Assembly: GCF_000170915.1 (NCBI RefSeq)
Contig: NZ_ABCT01000021.1
Span: forward strand, 1 to 39,987
Length of the DNA stretch: 39,987 bases
Source of the DNA: Limnobacter sp. MED105
Lineage (GTDB): Bacteria > Pseudomonadota > Gammaproteobacteria > Burkholderiales > Burkholderiaceae_B
Direction: 5' to 3'
Of the stretch, positions 7,552 through 15,668 are shown in pieces (within the stretch, counting starts at the first letter, position 1; each line of letters begins with the position of its first letter). The position numbers and the translations under genes are program-made. A model generated the notes under the pieces. The model was given only the letters and a program-made list of their open reading frames with translations, searched no databases and was not told the origin of the DNA.

Positions 7552-8718
7552 ATGTCTAACGAATTTTTCTTTACCTCTGAGTCCGTGTCGGAGGGCCATC
7601 CGGACAAGGTTGCCGACCAAATTTCTGACGCGGTTCTAGACGCGATTCTCGAACAAGACCCCACAGCACGTGTAGCTGCCGAAACACTGACCAACACTGG
7701 TCTGGTGGTGATGGCCGGTGAAATCACGACCACTGCCCAAGTAAACTACATCGACGTCGCGCGCGAGACACTGAAGAACATTGGCTACGACAACGGCGAT
7801 TTCGGTATTGATTACAAAAGCTGTGCGGTGATGGTGTGCTACGACCGCCAAAGCCCGGACATTGCGCAAGGTGTAGACAAGGCGCACGACAACGATTTAG
7901 ATCAAGGTGCCGGCGACCAGGGTTTGATGTTTGGTTACGCGGTGAATGAAACCCGCGAATTGATGCCACTGGCCATTAGCCTTTCACACCAGCTGGTTCA
8001 ACGTCAGAGCCTGCTTCGCAAGGACGGGCGCTTGTCTTGGCTACGCCCTGATGCGAAATCCCAGGTCACGATCAAATATGTGGATGGAAAGCCTTTCTGT
8101 ATCGATACCGTGGTGCTTTCAACCCAGCATTCGCCAGACATCGAGTTGGCGACATTGCGCGAGGCGGTGATTGAAGAGGTGATCAAGCCTGTGTTACCTA
8201 AAGAACTGGTGAAAGGAAACATCAACTTTTTGGTGAACCCAACCGGGCGCTTTGTGATTGGCGGCCCACAGGGTGACTGTGGTTTGACAGGCCGCAAGAT
8301 TATTGTGGACACGTATGGCGGTGCTGCACCACACGGCGGAGGCGCATTCTCGGGCAAGGACCCTTCCAAGGTAGACCGCTCCGCTGCGTATGCTGGGCGT
8401 TACGTAGCCAAGAACATTGTTGCAGCGGGCTTGGCTGAGAAGTGTCTGGTCCAGGTGAGCTACGCGATCGGCGTGGCACGCCCTACTTCAATTATGGTGA
8501 ACACCTTCGGCACCGGAAAAATTGAAGACAGTGCAATTACCGAATTGGTGAGCGCTCACTTCGACCTGCGCCCCAAGGGTATTGTACAAATGCTGGATTT
8601 GCTGCGCCCGATTTATGCAAAAACGGCAGCGTACGGACACTTTGGTCGCGAAGAACCCGAATTTAGCTGGGAACGTACTGACAAGGCAGAGGCTTTGAAG
8701 GCTGCAGCAGGTATCTGA
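7552..8718 (+). CDS. metK: S-adenosylmethionine synthetase
   Basis: Makes SAM from methionine and ATP. From the ATG at 7552 ([19 protein letters not shown]) the protein has 388 residues, close to the E. coli length. A frame opening at 7531 adds seven residues without a ribosome-binding site, whereas ggag (7541-7544) precedes 7552. Signature motifs are [25 protein letters not shown] (ATP/methionine loop) and the phosphate-binding [16 protein letters not shown]. It is the first gene of a methyl-cycle operon (metK-ahcY-tlyA-metF), and a SAM-II-like aptamer in its leader predicts repression by its own product. Confidence 0.98.
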   Translation: MSNEFFFTSESVSEGHPDKVADQISDAVLDAILEQDPTARVAAETLTNTGLVVMAGEITTTAQVNYIDVARETLKNIGYDNGDFGIDYKSCAVMVCYDRQSPDIAQGVDKAHDNDLDQGAGDQGLMFGYAVNETRELMPLAISLSHQLVQRQSLLRKDGRLSWLRPDAKSQVTIKYVDGKPFCIDTVVLSTQHSPDIELATLREAVIEEVIKPVLPKELVKGNINFLVNPTGRFVIGGPQGDCGLTGRKIIVDTYGGAAPHGGGAFSGKDPSKVDRSAAYAGRYVAKNIVAAGLAEKCLVQVSYAIGVARPTSIMVNTFGTGKIEDSAITELVSAHFDLRPKGIVQMLDLLRPIYAKTAAYGHFGREEPEFSWERTDKAEALKAAAGI

Positions 8719-8733
8719 TTAAACGGACGTTCT

Positions 8734-8771
8734 ACAGGAAGGGTTGGCTGAATACCGCTTGGCCTTCCTGT
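8734..8771 (+). terminator. Inverted repeat after metK (possible weak terminator)
   Basis: ACAGGAAGG (8734-8742) and CCTTCCTGT (8763-8771) are perfect 9-base complements around a 20-base loop, 15 bases after the metK stop. No T tract follows, so it is not a classical terminator. It overlaps the candidate -35 of the ahcY promoter and could instead be an RNA-stabilising or processing hairpin. Confidence 0.4.
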
Positions 8772-8788
8772 GCTAACCCTGTTACAAT
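8759..8788 (+). promoter_or_regulatory. Candidate ahcY promoter
   Basis: TTGGCC (8759-8764) and TACAAT (8783-8788) are separated by 18 bases. The expected transcript start, about 8795, coincides with the 5' edge of the SAH aptamer, so ahcY probably has its own promoter besides any read-through from metK. Confidence 0.5.
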
Positions 8789-8794
8789 TTGTGC

Positions 8795-8870
8795 CGTTCG
8801 AGGAGCGTTGCGACACACCCATGCTTTTTTGGGGTGCTAGGCTCGAACAAGAAATAAACAACGGCGCTCA
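8795..8870 (+). ncRNA. SAH riboswitch upstream of ahcY
   Basis: The element shows the conserved core of the S-adenosylhomocysteine riboswitch. P1 is GTTCGAG (8796-8802) with CTCGAAC (8842-8848). GAGCG (8803-8807) inside the conserved GAGGAGCGTTGCGAC forms the pseudoknot with CGCTC (8865-8869) in the conserved ACGGCGCTCACG. The P2 hairpin is CACCC (8816-8820) with GGGTG (8832-8836), closed by the GCTAGGCTCG block. This class senses SAH and switches on SAH-recycling genes, typically ahcY in betaproteobacteria and pseudomonads. It sits 38 bases before the ahcY start codon and close to its strong Shine-Dalgarno (8896-8903), which allows control at translation. Confidence 0.92.
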
Positions 8871-8907
8871 CGCTTCTTTCTTTATGAACTTTAAAAAGGA
8901 GGGCGTG

Positions 8908-10335
8908 ATGAACGCCATTGCAAAACCAATCACCGCTACCGGCGAAAACGACTTCTTCGTAGCCGACATCAACCTGGCCGACTTTGGCCGCAAAGAAATC
9001 GCAATTGCAGAAACCGAAATGCCTGGCTTGATGGCCATTCGCAAGGAATTTGCTGCATCCCAGCCTTTGAAAGGCGCCCGCATTACCGGTTCACTGCACA
9101 TGACCATTCAAACAGCGGTGCTGATTGAAACCCTTGCAGCACTGGGCGCAGAAGTGCGTTGGGCCTCTTGCAACATTTATTCAACACAAGACCATGCAGC
9201 CGCAGCAATCGCAGCCGCTGGTATTCCTGTGTTTGCGTTCAAGGGCGAATCACTGACTGATTACTGGAATTTCACACACCGCATTTTCGAATGGGCAGAC
9301 GGTGGTTATTCCAACATGATTCTGGACGATGGTGGCGATGCGACCATGTTGCTGCACTTGGGTACCAAGGCAGAAAAAGACATCAGCGTACTGAACAACC
9401 CTGGCAGCGAAGAAGAAATTTGCCTGTTCGAGTCAATCAAGAAAACGCTGAAAACAGACCCAACCTGGTATTCAACACGCCTGAAAGAGATCAAGGGCGT
9501 GACTGAAGAAACTACAACTGGTGTTCACCGCTTGTATGAAATGCACAAGAAGGGCGAATTGGCCTTCCCTGCAATCAACGTGAACGACTCAGTAACCAAG
9601 TCGAAATTCGACAATCTGTATGGCTGCCGTGAATCGCTGGTTGACGGTATCAAGCGTGCTACAGACGTAATGATCGCCGGTAAAGTGGCTGTTGTTGCCG
9701 GTTACGGCGATGTGGGCAAGGGTTCTGCACAGGCATTGCGCGCCCTGTCAGCCCAGGTTTGGGTTACTGAAATTGACCCAATTTGCGCACTGCAAGCAGC
9801 AATGGAAGGCTACCGCGTGGTGACTATGGATTATGCAGCTGACAAAGCTGACATTTTCGTGACGGCCACAGGCAACAAAGACATCATTACCCATGACCAC
9901 ATGGTGAAAATGAAGGACCAAGCCATTGTTTGTAACATTGGTCACTTTGACAACGAAATCGACATTGCCAGCGTGAAGAAGTACCAGTGGGAAAACATCA
10001 AGCCACAGGTTGATCACATTATTTTCCCCGATGGCAAGCGCATCATCATGTTGGCTGAAGGCCGTTTGGTGAACCTGGGCTGCGGCACAGGCCACCCCTC
10101 GTTCGTGATGTCCTCCAGCTTTGCCAATCAAACCATTGCACAAATCGAGCTGTGGACGCAAAACGAGAAGTATCCAGTGGGCGTGTATGTGTTGCCCAAG
10201 CACCTGGACGAAAAAGTGGCCCGCCTGCACCTGATGAAAATTGGCGCCCAGCTGACAGAGCTGAGCCCATCGCAAGCAAGCTACATTGGCGTGAAGCAAG
10301 ACGGCCCTTACAAGCCAGACCACTACCGCTATTAA
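8908..10335 (+). CDS. ahcY: Adenosylhomocysteinase (SAH hydrolase)
   Basis: Hydrolyses SAH to homocysteine and adenosine using tightly bound NAD, which relieves product inhibition of methyltransferases. The ATG at 8908 ([29 protein letters not shown]) is preceded by aaggaggg (8896-8903). A longer frame to a GTG at 8770 runs through the SAH riboswitch and is rejected. The protein has 475 residues, the bacterial/eukaryotic long form. Visible are the substrate region [17 protein letters not shown], the NAD-binding [27 protein letters not shown], and the C-terminal KPDHYRY that reaches across to the neighbouring subunit's NAD site. tlyA follows after 18 bases and metF after that. Confidence 0.98.
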   Translation: MNAIAKPITATGENDFFVADINLADFGRKEIAIAETEMPGLMAIRKEFAASQPLKGARITGSLHMTIQTAVLIETLAALGAEVRWASCNIYSTQDHAAAAIAAAGIPVFAFKGESLTDYWNFTHRIFEWADGGYSNMILDDGGDATMLLHLGTKAEKDISVLNNPGSEEEICLFESIKKTLKTDPTWYSTRLKEIKGVTEETTTGVHRLYEMHKKGELAFPAINVNDSVTKSKFDNLYGCRESLVDGIKRATDVMIAGKVAVVAGYGDVGKGSAQALRALSAQVWVTEIDPICALQAAMEGYRVVTMDYAADKADIFVTATGNKDIITHDHMVKMKDQAIVCNIGHFDNEIDIASVKKYQWENIKPQVDHIIFPDGKRIIMLAEGRLVNLGCGTGHPSFVMSSSFANQTIAQIELWTQNEKYPVGVYVLPKHLDEKVARLHLMKIGAQLTELSPSQASYIGVKQDGPYKPDHYRY

Positions 10336-10353
10336 TTAGGGAAAGAGCTACCT

Positions 10354-11154
10354 TTGCGCGCTGACCTTGCCTTGGTTGAAAAAGGCCTGTGTCCCTCACG
10401 GGCGCAGGCACAAATATTGATCGAACAAGGAAAAGTGCAAGTGCGCAACGGTGTAGTTCAGGCACCTGTTGTTGTAAAAAAAGCATCGCAGCAGATCGAG
10501 CCATTCATGACTCTTGAATTGATTGACTGCGATGCACCCAGTTTTGTATCCCGTGGTGGATTGAAATTACACCACGCACTTGAAACCACCAAGATTGAAG
10601 TTCACGCAAGGCGTTGCATCGACTTGGGACAATCCACTGGCGGCTTCACTGACTGCCTACTTCAGAAAGGTGCATCGAGTGTCGTGGGTATTGACGTTGG
10701 GCGGGAACAGTTACACCCTCGCTTGAGAGGACACCAAGCTGTGATGGCCCTGGAGGGGATCAACCTGTACAAAATCAATGCAGGTGATCTCGAAAAGGAC
10801 ATTGCCGCGCTGAAACCAGAATTCATGCCATTTGACCTGGCGGTGGCGGATTTGAGCTTCATCTCTCTGCGCAAGGTGTTGCCCAATATTGCAAAGCTGA
10901 TGCCTGCAAGGTGTGAAGGTTTGTTTCTGGTTAAACCTCAATTTGAAGTTGGGCCGGAAAACATCGGTAAAAATGGTTTGGTGAAAAATCTCGATGACCT
11001 GATCGAACAACTAGAGAACGATATAAAGACTTGCTGCGCCCAACTCGACTTGACTGTGAAAGATTTTTTCCAGTGCGAGTTGAAAGGTGGCGACGGCAAT
11101 CAGGAATATTTTGTGTACGCGACGAAAAGTATCGATGTTGCGACCAACCACTAA
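10354..11154 (+). CDS. tlyA: TlyA-family rRNA 2'-O-methyltransferase
   Basis: The protein has 266 residues: an N-terminal S4 RNA-binding domain (about 1-60, RADLALVEKGLCPSRAQAQ) and an FtsJ-like SAM-dependent methyltransferase domain (about 65-250). SAM motif I is DLGQSTGGFTDCLLQKGA; VADLSFISLRKVLP and FLVKPQFEVG are the other family blocks. TlyA proteins methylate ribose of cytidine in 16S and/or 23S rRNA. Their older label haemolysin is not supported by this architecture. The start is a TTG at 10354 behind agggaaagag (about 10338-10347), the only start that keeps the S4 domain. Sitting between ahcY and metF, it is a SAM-consuming enzyme inside the SAH-controlled unit. Confidence 0.9.
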   Translation: MRADLALVEKGLCPSRAQAQILIEQGKVQVRNGVVQAPVVVKKASQQIEPFMTLELIDCDAPSFVSRGGLKLHHALETTKIEVHARRCIDLGQSTGGFTDCLLQKGASSVVGIDVGREQLHPRLRGHQAVMALEGINLYKINAGDLEKDIAALKPEFMPFDLAVADLSFISLRKVLPNIAKLMPARCEGLFLVKPQFEVGPENIGKNGLVKNLDDLIEQLENDIKTCCAQLDLTVKDFFQCELKGGDGNQEYFVYATKSIDVATNH

Positions 11155-11173
11155 CTCTGTGAATGAATACACC

Positions 11174-11995
11174 ATGATGAATATCAGCTTTGAGTTTTTC
11201 CCCGCGAAAACAGACGAAGGTGCAGAGAAGTTGCGCGCCACGCGTGAAAAACTGTCCGAAAGAAAGCCAGAGTTTTTTTCCGTGACATTTGGGGCCGGCG
11301 GGACAACCCAAGACGGAACACTGTCCACTGTGCTTGAAATCAAGGCGGCTGGTGAGGAAGCAGCACCGCATTTGTCATGCGTTGGATCTTCCAAAGAAAA
11401 GGTAGCCGCATTGCTAAAGCAGTACAAAGAACACGGAATTAAGCGCATTGTTGCGCTTCGTGGCGATTTGCCTTCCGGCATGCTTGAGACAGGCTCATTT
11501 CGATATGCCAGCGAGTTGGTCGAGTTCATTCGTCGGGAAACTGGCGATCACTTTTTCATTGAGGTGGCCGCTTATCCAGAAACACATCCCCAAGCGAAAA
11601 GCCCGGCGGCCGACGTAGACGCTTTTGTTCACAAAGTGAACTGCGGCGCGAACTCTGCAATTACCCAATACTTTTTCAACTTGGATGCCTTTTTGTACTT
11701 CCGGGATCAGGTTCAACACCGAATTTCAATCCCATTGATTCCAGGTATTATGCCTGTGACCAATTTCAGTCAGCTTGCTCGTTTTTCAGATGCATGTGGT
11801 GCAGAAATTCCACGTTGGATGCGCAATCGCTTGCAACATTTCGGAGATGATCGCGAATCGATTCGCGCATTTGGATTGGAAGTTGTATCGAATCTGTGCG
11901 AACAACTTATTCGAGAAGGAGCACCCGGATTGCACTTCTACACCATGAACAATGCGCAGCCAACCTTGGCGATTCTGGATCAAATCGGTTATTAA
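11174..11995 (+). CDS. metF: Methylenetetrahydrofolate reductase
   Basis: FAD-dependent reduction of 5,10-methylene-THF to 5-methyl-THF, the methyl donor for homocysteine remethylation. From the ATG at 11174 (MMNISFEFFPAKT; a second ATG follows at 11177) it has 273 residues. Upstream in-frame codons to 11087 would overlap tlyA and add unrelated sequence. Family motifs in order: SFEFFPAKTDEG, FSVTFGAGGTTQDGT, IVALRGDLP, EVAAYPETHPQA, CGANSAITQYFFNLDAF, PGIMPVTNFSQL and LHFYTMNNAQPTLAI. It is the last gene of the metK-ahcY-tlyA-metF run. Its end overlaps the convergent 5-FCL gene by 4 bases, and no terminator is visible. Confidence 0.97.
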   Translation: MMNISFEFFPAKTDEGAEKLRATREKLSERKPEFFSVTFGAGGTTQDGTLSTVLEIKAAGEEAAPHLSCVGSSKEKVAALLKQYKEHGIKRIVALRGDLPSGMLETGSFRYASELVEFIRRETGDHFFIEVAAYPETHPQAKSPAADVDAFVHKVNCGANSAITQYFFNLDAFLYFRDQVQHRISIPLIPGIMPVTNFSQLARFSDACGAEIPRWMRNRLQHFGDDRESIRAFGLEVVSNLCEQLIREGAPGLHFYTMNNAQPTLAILDQIGY

Positions 11996-12561
11996 GAAGT
12001 GCCTGAGTGAGAGAAAATCAGCTCTCGCTCAGTCAATACGTAATCGAGCAGCTCATCGTGTTGTTCTGAAAAATTGTCTTGAAATTCAGTCAATGCGTAG
12101 GCCACGCCCACAGTAACTGGCTTCTCGGGCATTTGACTCAAGGTGCGATCGTACCAACCTGCACCATATCCGAGACGGGCCCCTTCCCGGTGAAAAGCTA
12201 GACAAGGAATCAGTAACACATCGGGCTGAACCCACGACTTGAATTTTGGAACTGGAATATCGTATCGTCCGGGTTCCAATTCGTCGTTGGGTGCAAACTG
12301 CGCAAACTTCAAAAACGCACCTGTTGGCGACTCACAACATACAGGCAAAGCCCAGTGAAAGCCTTTGAGTGCCAAATTATTCATGATCTCCAGTACATTC
12401 GGCTCGCGACGTGTGGGATAGAACAGACCTACAGTGCAAGGCTGGAATGTTTGGAGTAGAGTTGACAAAGACGCCGAAATCTCTTGGCTCAACGCTTTGA
12501 TTTCTTCGGGCTGCAGCTCATTTCGATAGGCTAAGGCAGTTTGCCGCAATGATTTTTTCAT
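11992..12561 (-). CDS. 5-formyltetrahydrofolate cyclo-ligase
   Basis: ATP-dependent conversion of 5-formyl-THF to 5,10-methenyl-THF, which rescues folate for one-carbon metabolism. The 189-residue length is typical. The N-terminus has the basic KKSLRQTALAYRNEL helix. FYPTRREPN, the LIPCLAFHREGARLGYGAGWYDRTL block (ATP/metal loop) and VGVAYALTEFQ are characteristic. It converges on metF with a 4-base overlap and diverges from slt with start codons that touch or overlap (CATG at 12559-12562). Folate chemistry links it functionally to metF although it is on the other strand. Confidence 0.93.
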   Translation of the reverse strand: MKKSLRQTALAYRNELQPEEIKALSQEISASLSTLLQTFQPCTVGLFYPTRREPNVLEIMNNLALKGFHWALPVCCESPTGAFLKFAQFAPNDELEPGRYDIPVPKFKSWVQPDVLLIPCLAFHREGARLGYGAGWYDRTLSQMPEKPVTVGVAYALTEFQDNFSEQHDELLDYVLTERELIFSHSGTS

Positions 12562-12571
12562 GACAGGAACA

Positions 12572-14551
12572 ATGACAATTTCTCACTACATTTCACGCTG
12601 GATCTCGCTGCCTTTGCTTGCCTTGGGTGCCATGGCATTTCAACCCGCCTTGGCCAATAAAGAGTCGGATGCAGAGTTAATCAAACAGATTAAATCTGCT
12701 TATGCTGATGGCGCGTATGACAAGTTTAACCGCTTGACTTCCGAGTTGCCGCAAAAAAGCATATTTAGGCCTTATGTGGACATCTGGGAATTTCGCTTTT
12801 TTCAAAAAGGCGTGGAGAAACAGTTTCCGGACCGAGAAGTGGTGTGGGCGAAGTCTGAAATTCTGCCTCTGCTGAACAAACATGACAATAGCTGGCCTGC
12901 GGAAACCTTGCGGCGAGACTGGCTTGAGCAACTAGCGCGTACCGCACAGTGGAATGATTTTGCAGAGCAGCGACAACACCTGCGCTACCGACCAGATCAA
13001 GGCGTTGAGTGTGCAGACCTGATGTATGCAGCAGAACAGGGACAATTGGTCAGGTACAAACTGGATGCCGTTGTAAGTTTCGACAAACGCCTGCCTAAAA
13101 CATGTCGAGTTCTTCTGAAAAACCTGTACAAACTGGGCGGCGTTAGCGCCCAAGACCTGGATCGACATGTGCTGCAGATGGTGGCTGCAAACCAGCTGAC
13201 CAACGCGGTTAAATTTGTTGATGAATTCGAAGACACGGCCTGGGGAAAAGCCATTGACAGCAAGACTTTGCGAGAGGCCATTTTCAATCCCGATAAATAC
13301 TTGAAATCGCCAGGTCGCAGTACCGACACAGATCTGTACTTGACGGGTGCGCTGGCCAGAAAAGCGGTTGAAGACTATGAGCGCATTGCGCGACAGATCA
13401 CTGAAAACCACCAGGGCAAACTTTCTCCCAGCTCTGAACAATGGCTTTGGGCGCATGTGGGATACCGTGCAGGCCTGGTATGGGACAGAAATGCGCTGAC
13501 CTACTTCAAGCGCAGCAAATTGGAAGCAATGAGCCTGGAACAGCAAGAATGGAAGGTACGCTCGGCGCTGCTCTTGGAAGACTGGAATGCCGTGCTTCAG
13601 GCCACCAACGAGATGAGCCCGAATGTGAAAGAAGACAGAGCCTGGGCCTATTGGCGAGGACGCGCACTGGCCCAAGCAGGCAAGCTAGTTGAAGCCCGGC
13701 AAGAATGGATCAAAGCCAGCAGCCCTTTTTCTTTCTATGGAAAACTGGCGCATGAAGAGCTGGGCGACACAGTCACAGCCCCAAAACGCCCTGACTTATT
13801 GAGTGCCGCTGAACTGGACTGGGCGAAGAAACACCCAGGGCTGTTACGCGCCCTTGCGCTTTACGATGCAGGCCTGCGTACCGAGGGTTTTTGGGAATTT
13901 AACCTGCAAGTCGCGCAGATGAACGACCGGCAATTGCTTGCAGCGGCAACTTGGGCAGAACGCAACCAGTTGTACGACCGTGCCATTGCGGCAGCGGATC
14001 GCACCGAAGCCGAGCATGACTTGGCCTTGAGATACCTCACGCCTTTCCGTGACAACATGCAAGCGAAAACCAGGGAAATTGGCGTGGATGAATCATGGGT
14101 GTATGGCTTGATTCGCCAGGAGTCCCGCTTTGTCACGATTGCAAGATCAGGTGTTGGCGCCAGTGGCTTGATGCAGGTCATGCCCGCCACCGCCAAATAT
14201 GTCGCGAAGAAAATTGGCATGTCTGACTTTAAACCAGCCGATATTACGGAAATTGAGACCAACCTGACTTTGGGTACCAGCTACCTGAAAATGGTCTTTG
14301 AGCAACACGATCAATCGCCGGTACTCGCTTCAGCGGGTTATAACGCAGGACCGAGTCGCCCTGCCCTTTGGAAACGCAGACTCGGCGACAGAAAGATAGA
14401 AGGCGCGATTTTTGCAGAATTGATCCCATTTGACGAAACACGTGGTTACGTGAAGAACGTAATGTCCAATACAGTGGCGTATTCTCTGTTGTTGAACAAT
14501 GCCTCGACCCCTTTGAAACAAAGACTGGGTATCATCTACGGATCCAAGTAA
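12572..14551 (+). CDS. slt: Soluble lytic murein transglycosylase (Slt70-like)
   Basis: Cleaves the MurNAc-GlcNAc bond of peptidoglycan with formation of 1,6-anhydro ends. The protein has 659 residues: a signal peptide (about 1-28, ending QPALA), a long alpha-helical superhelix (about 30-490), and a C-terminal lysozyme-like domain. The latter shows GLIRQESRF with catalytic Glu517, then GASGLMQVMPATAKYV, NLTLGTSYL and ASAGYNAGPSRP, the usual transglycosylase motifs. The ATG at 12572 lies behind aggaa (about 12565-12569). An in-frame ATG at 12560 would overlap the divergent 5-FCL start codon by two bases and is less likely. The next gene begins 19 bases after the stop. Confidence 0.92.
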   Translation: MTISHYISRWISLPLLALGAMAFQPALANKESDAELIKQIKSAYADGAYDKFNRLTSELPQKSIFRPYVDIWEFRFFQKGVEKQFPDREVVWAKSEILPLLNKHDNSWPAETLRRDWLEQLARTAQWNDFAEQRQHLRYRPDQGVECADLMYAAEQGQLVRYKLDAVVSFDKRLPKTCRVLLKNLYKLGGVSAQDLDRHVLQMVAANQLTNAVKFVDEFEDTAWGKAIDSKTLREAIFNPDKYLKSPGRSTDTDLYLTGALARKAVEDYERIARQITENHQGKLSPSSEQWLWAHVGYRAGLVWDRNALTYFKRSKLEAMSLEQQEWKVRSALLLEDWNAVLQATNEMSPNVKEDRAWAYWRGRALAQAGKLVEARQEWIKASSPFSFYGKLAHEELGDTVTAPKRPDLLSAAELDWAKKHPGLLRALALYDAGLRTEGFWEFNLQVAQMNDRQLLAAATWAERNQLYDRAIAAADRTEAEHDLALRYLTPFRDNMQAKTREIGVDESWVYGLIRQESRFVTIARSGVGASGLMQVMPATAKYVAKKIGMSDFKPADITEIETNLTLGTSYLKMVFEQHDQSPVLASAGYNAGPSRPALWKRRLGDRKIEGAIFAELIPFDETRGYVKNVMSNTVAYSLLLNNASTPLKQRLGIIYGSK

Positions 14552-14570
14552 TCAGGTGAACGCTGTTTCT

Positions 14571-15545
14571 ATGAGTAAGACAAAAAACGTATTGGTGATC
14601 GGTGGCTCGGGCTTTCTGGGCCAAGCTGTTTGCAATCAACTGGCCAAAGCTGGTTACCGCATCACTGTACCCACCCGCCGCTATGACAAAGCAAAGCATT
14701 TGCTGACCCTGCCAACCTGCCAGATCATTGAAGCGAATATTCACGATCGCGCCACACTGGGTCGCCTGGTGTCGGGACAGGATATTGTTGTGAATCTACT
14801 GGGTGTATTGCACAGCAAACCGGGCAAACCTTACGGTCAAAACTTTCGAGTCAATCATGTTGAATTTCCGAAAGCCCTGTGCACAGCGATGTCCAAGCAC
14901 GGTGCCAAACGGATTGTTCATGTCAGCGCCTTGGGTGTGGGTGTGCAAAACCCGGCTCCATCGATGTACCTTCGCTCCAAAACCGATGGTGAAGCCGTAG
15001 TCAAGGACAGCGGACTGGCCTGGACGATTCTCCGTCCATCCGTGGTGTTTGGTCGGGAAGACAAATTCTTGAATACGTTCGCTTCGCTTGCGAAAATCGC
15101 GCCTTTTATTCCCTTGGCCGGTGCTGACGCACGCTTTCAACCTGTCTCGGTCAGTGATGTGGCCAAGGCTGTGTTTGCATGTGTCGAGGATCAAGGCAAA
15201 GACACCCTGCACAACACCTATGATTTAGTCGGTACGGAAATTTTTACCCTAAAAGAATTGGTCAAACTCTCCGCGCGGGCTGTGGGAAAAAACCCGCTGG
15301 TGTTTGGTATTCCCGATGTAGCCGCAAAAGCCCAGGCATTTTTGATGGAACTTGCGCCAGGTGAACCATTGATGAGCCGAGACAATGTCGACTCGATGAA
15401 AATCGACAATATCCGAACCTCGGGCAGAACTTTCCCTCTACCGAGCTACGAATGCTTGTCGGTGGTCGCCCATGAATACCTGAGAGCCAAGCATTTACCC
15501 TCTGATCTTGATGAATTTAGGACTCGAGCTCACCGGCAAGACTAG
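14571..15545 (+). CDS. NDUFA9-like atypical short-chain dehydrogenase (complex I NDUFA9 subunit family)
   Basis: NAD(P)-binding Rossmann protein of 324 residues. VLVIGGSGFLGQAVCNQLAKAG carries the GGxGFxG dinucleotide motif. Later blocks (NLLGVLHSKPG, IVHVSALGV, SMYLRSKTDGEAVVKDSGLAWTILRPSVVFGRED, FQPVSVSDVAKAV) match the atypical SDR group that includes mitochondrial NDUFA9. The catalytic Tyr is present as MYLRSK, a YxxxK-like arrangement. The real substrate is unknown. The ATG at 14571 is preceded by aggtga at 14553-14558; an in-frame GTG at 14556 is the alternative. It follows slt directly, a common pairing in Burkholderiales. Confidence 0.82.
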   Translation: MSKTKNVLVIGGSGFLGQAVCNQLAKAGYRITVPTRRYDKAKHLLTLPTCQIIEANIHDRATLGRLVSGQDIVVNLLGVLHSKPGKPYGQNFRVNHVEFPKALCTAMSKHGAKRIVHVSALGVGVQNPAPSMYLRSKTDGEAVVKDSGLAWTILRPSVVFGREDKFLNTFASLAKIAPFIPLAGADARFQPVSVSDVAKAVFACVEDQGKDTLHNTYDLVGTEIFTLKELVKLSARAVGKNPLVFGIPDVAAKAQAFLMELAPGEPLMSRDNVDSMKIDNIRTSGRTFPLPSYECLSVVAHEYLRAKHLPSDLDEFRTRAHRQD

Positions 15546-15584
15546 CCCTTAAGCCTTGATTCGTCGTACAATTTCGCTTTGCAC

Positions 15585-15624
15585 AACGCAGCCGCACGTC
15601 GACCGATTGGCTGCGTTTGTTTTT
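15585..15624 (+). terminator. Intrinsic terminator between the SDR gene and argD
   Basis: AACGCAGCC (15585-15593) pairs perfectly with GGCTGCGTT (15609-15617) around a 15-base loop, followed by TGTTTTTA. It closes the slt-SDR unit. A TACAAT at 15567-15572 lies just upstream, so the hairpin might instead sit at the 5' end of an argD transcript, but no good -35 accompanies it. Confidence 0.6.
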
Positions 15625-15668
15625 AGAGTCCGCGTTTTGCCTGAACACTGCTGATAGAGAGTTTTACC

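Noticed and set aside
8770-8907. N-terminal extension of AhcY by 46 codons
   Set aside because: It would translate through the SAH riboswitch, lacks a Shine-Dalgarno, and does not match AhcY N-termini; ATG 8908 has aaggaggg.
10354-11154. TlyA as a haemolysin or virulence factor
   Set aside because: S4 plus FtsJ-like methyltransferase domains and the ahcY/metF context indicate rRNA methylation; no export signal is visible.
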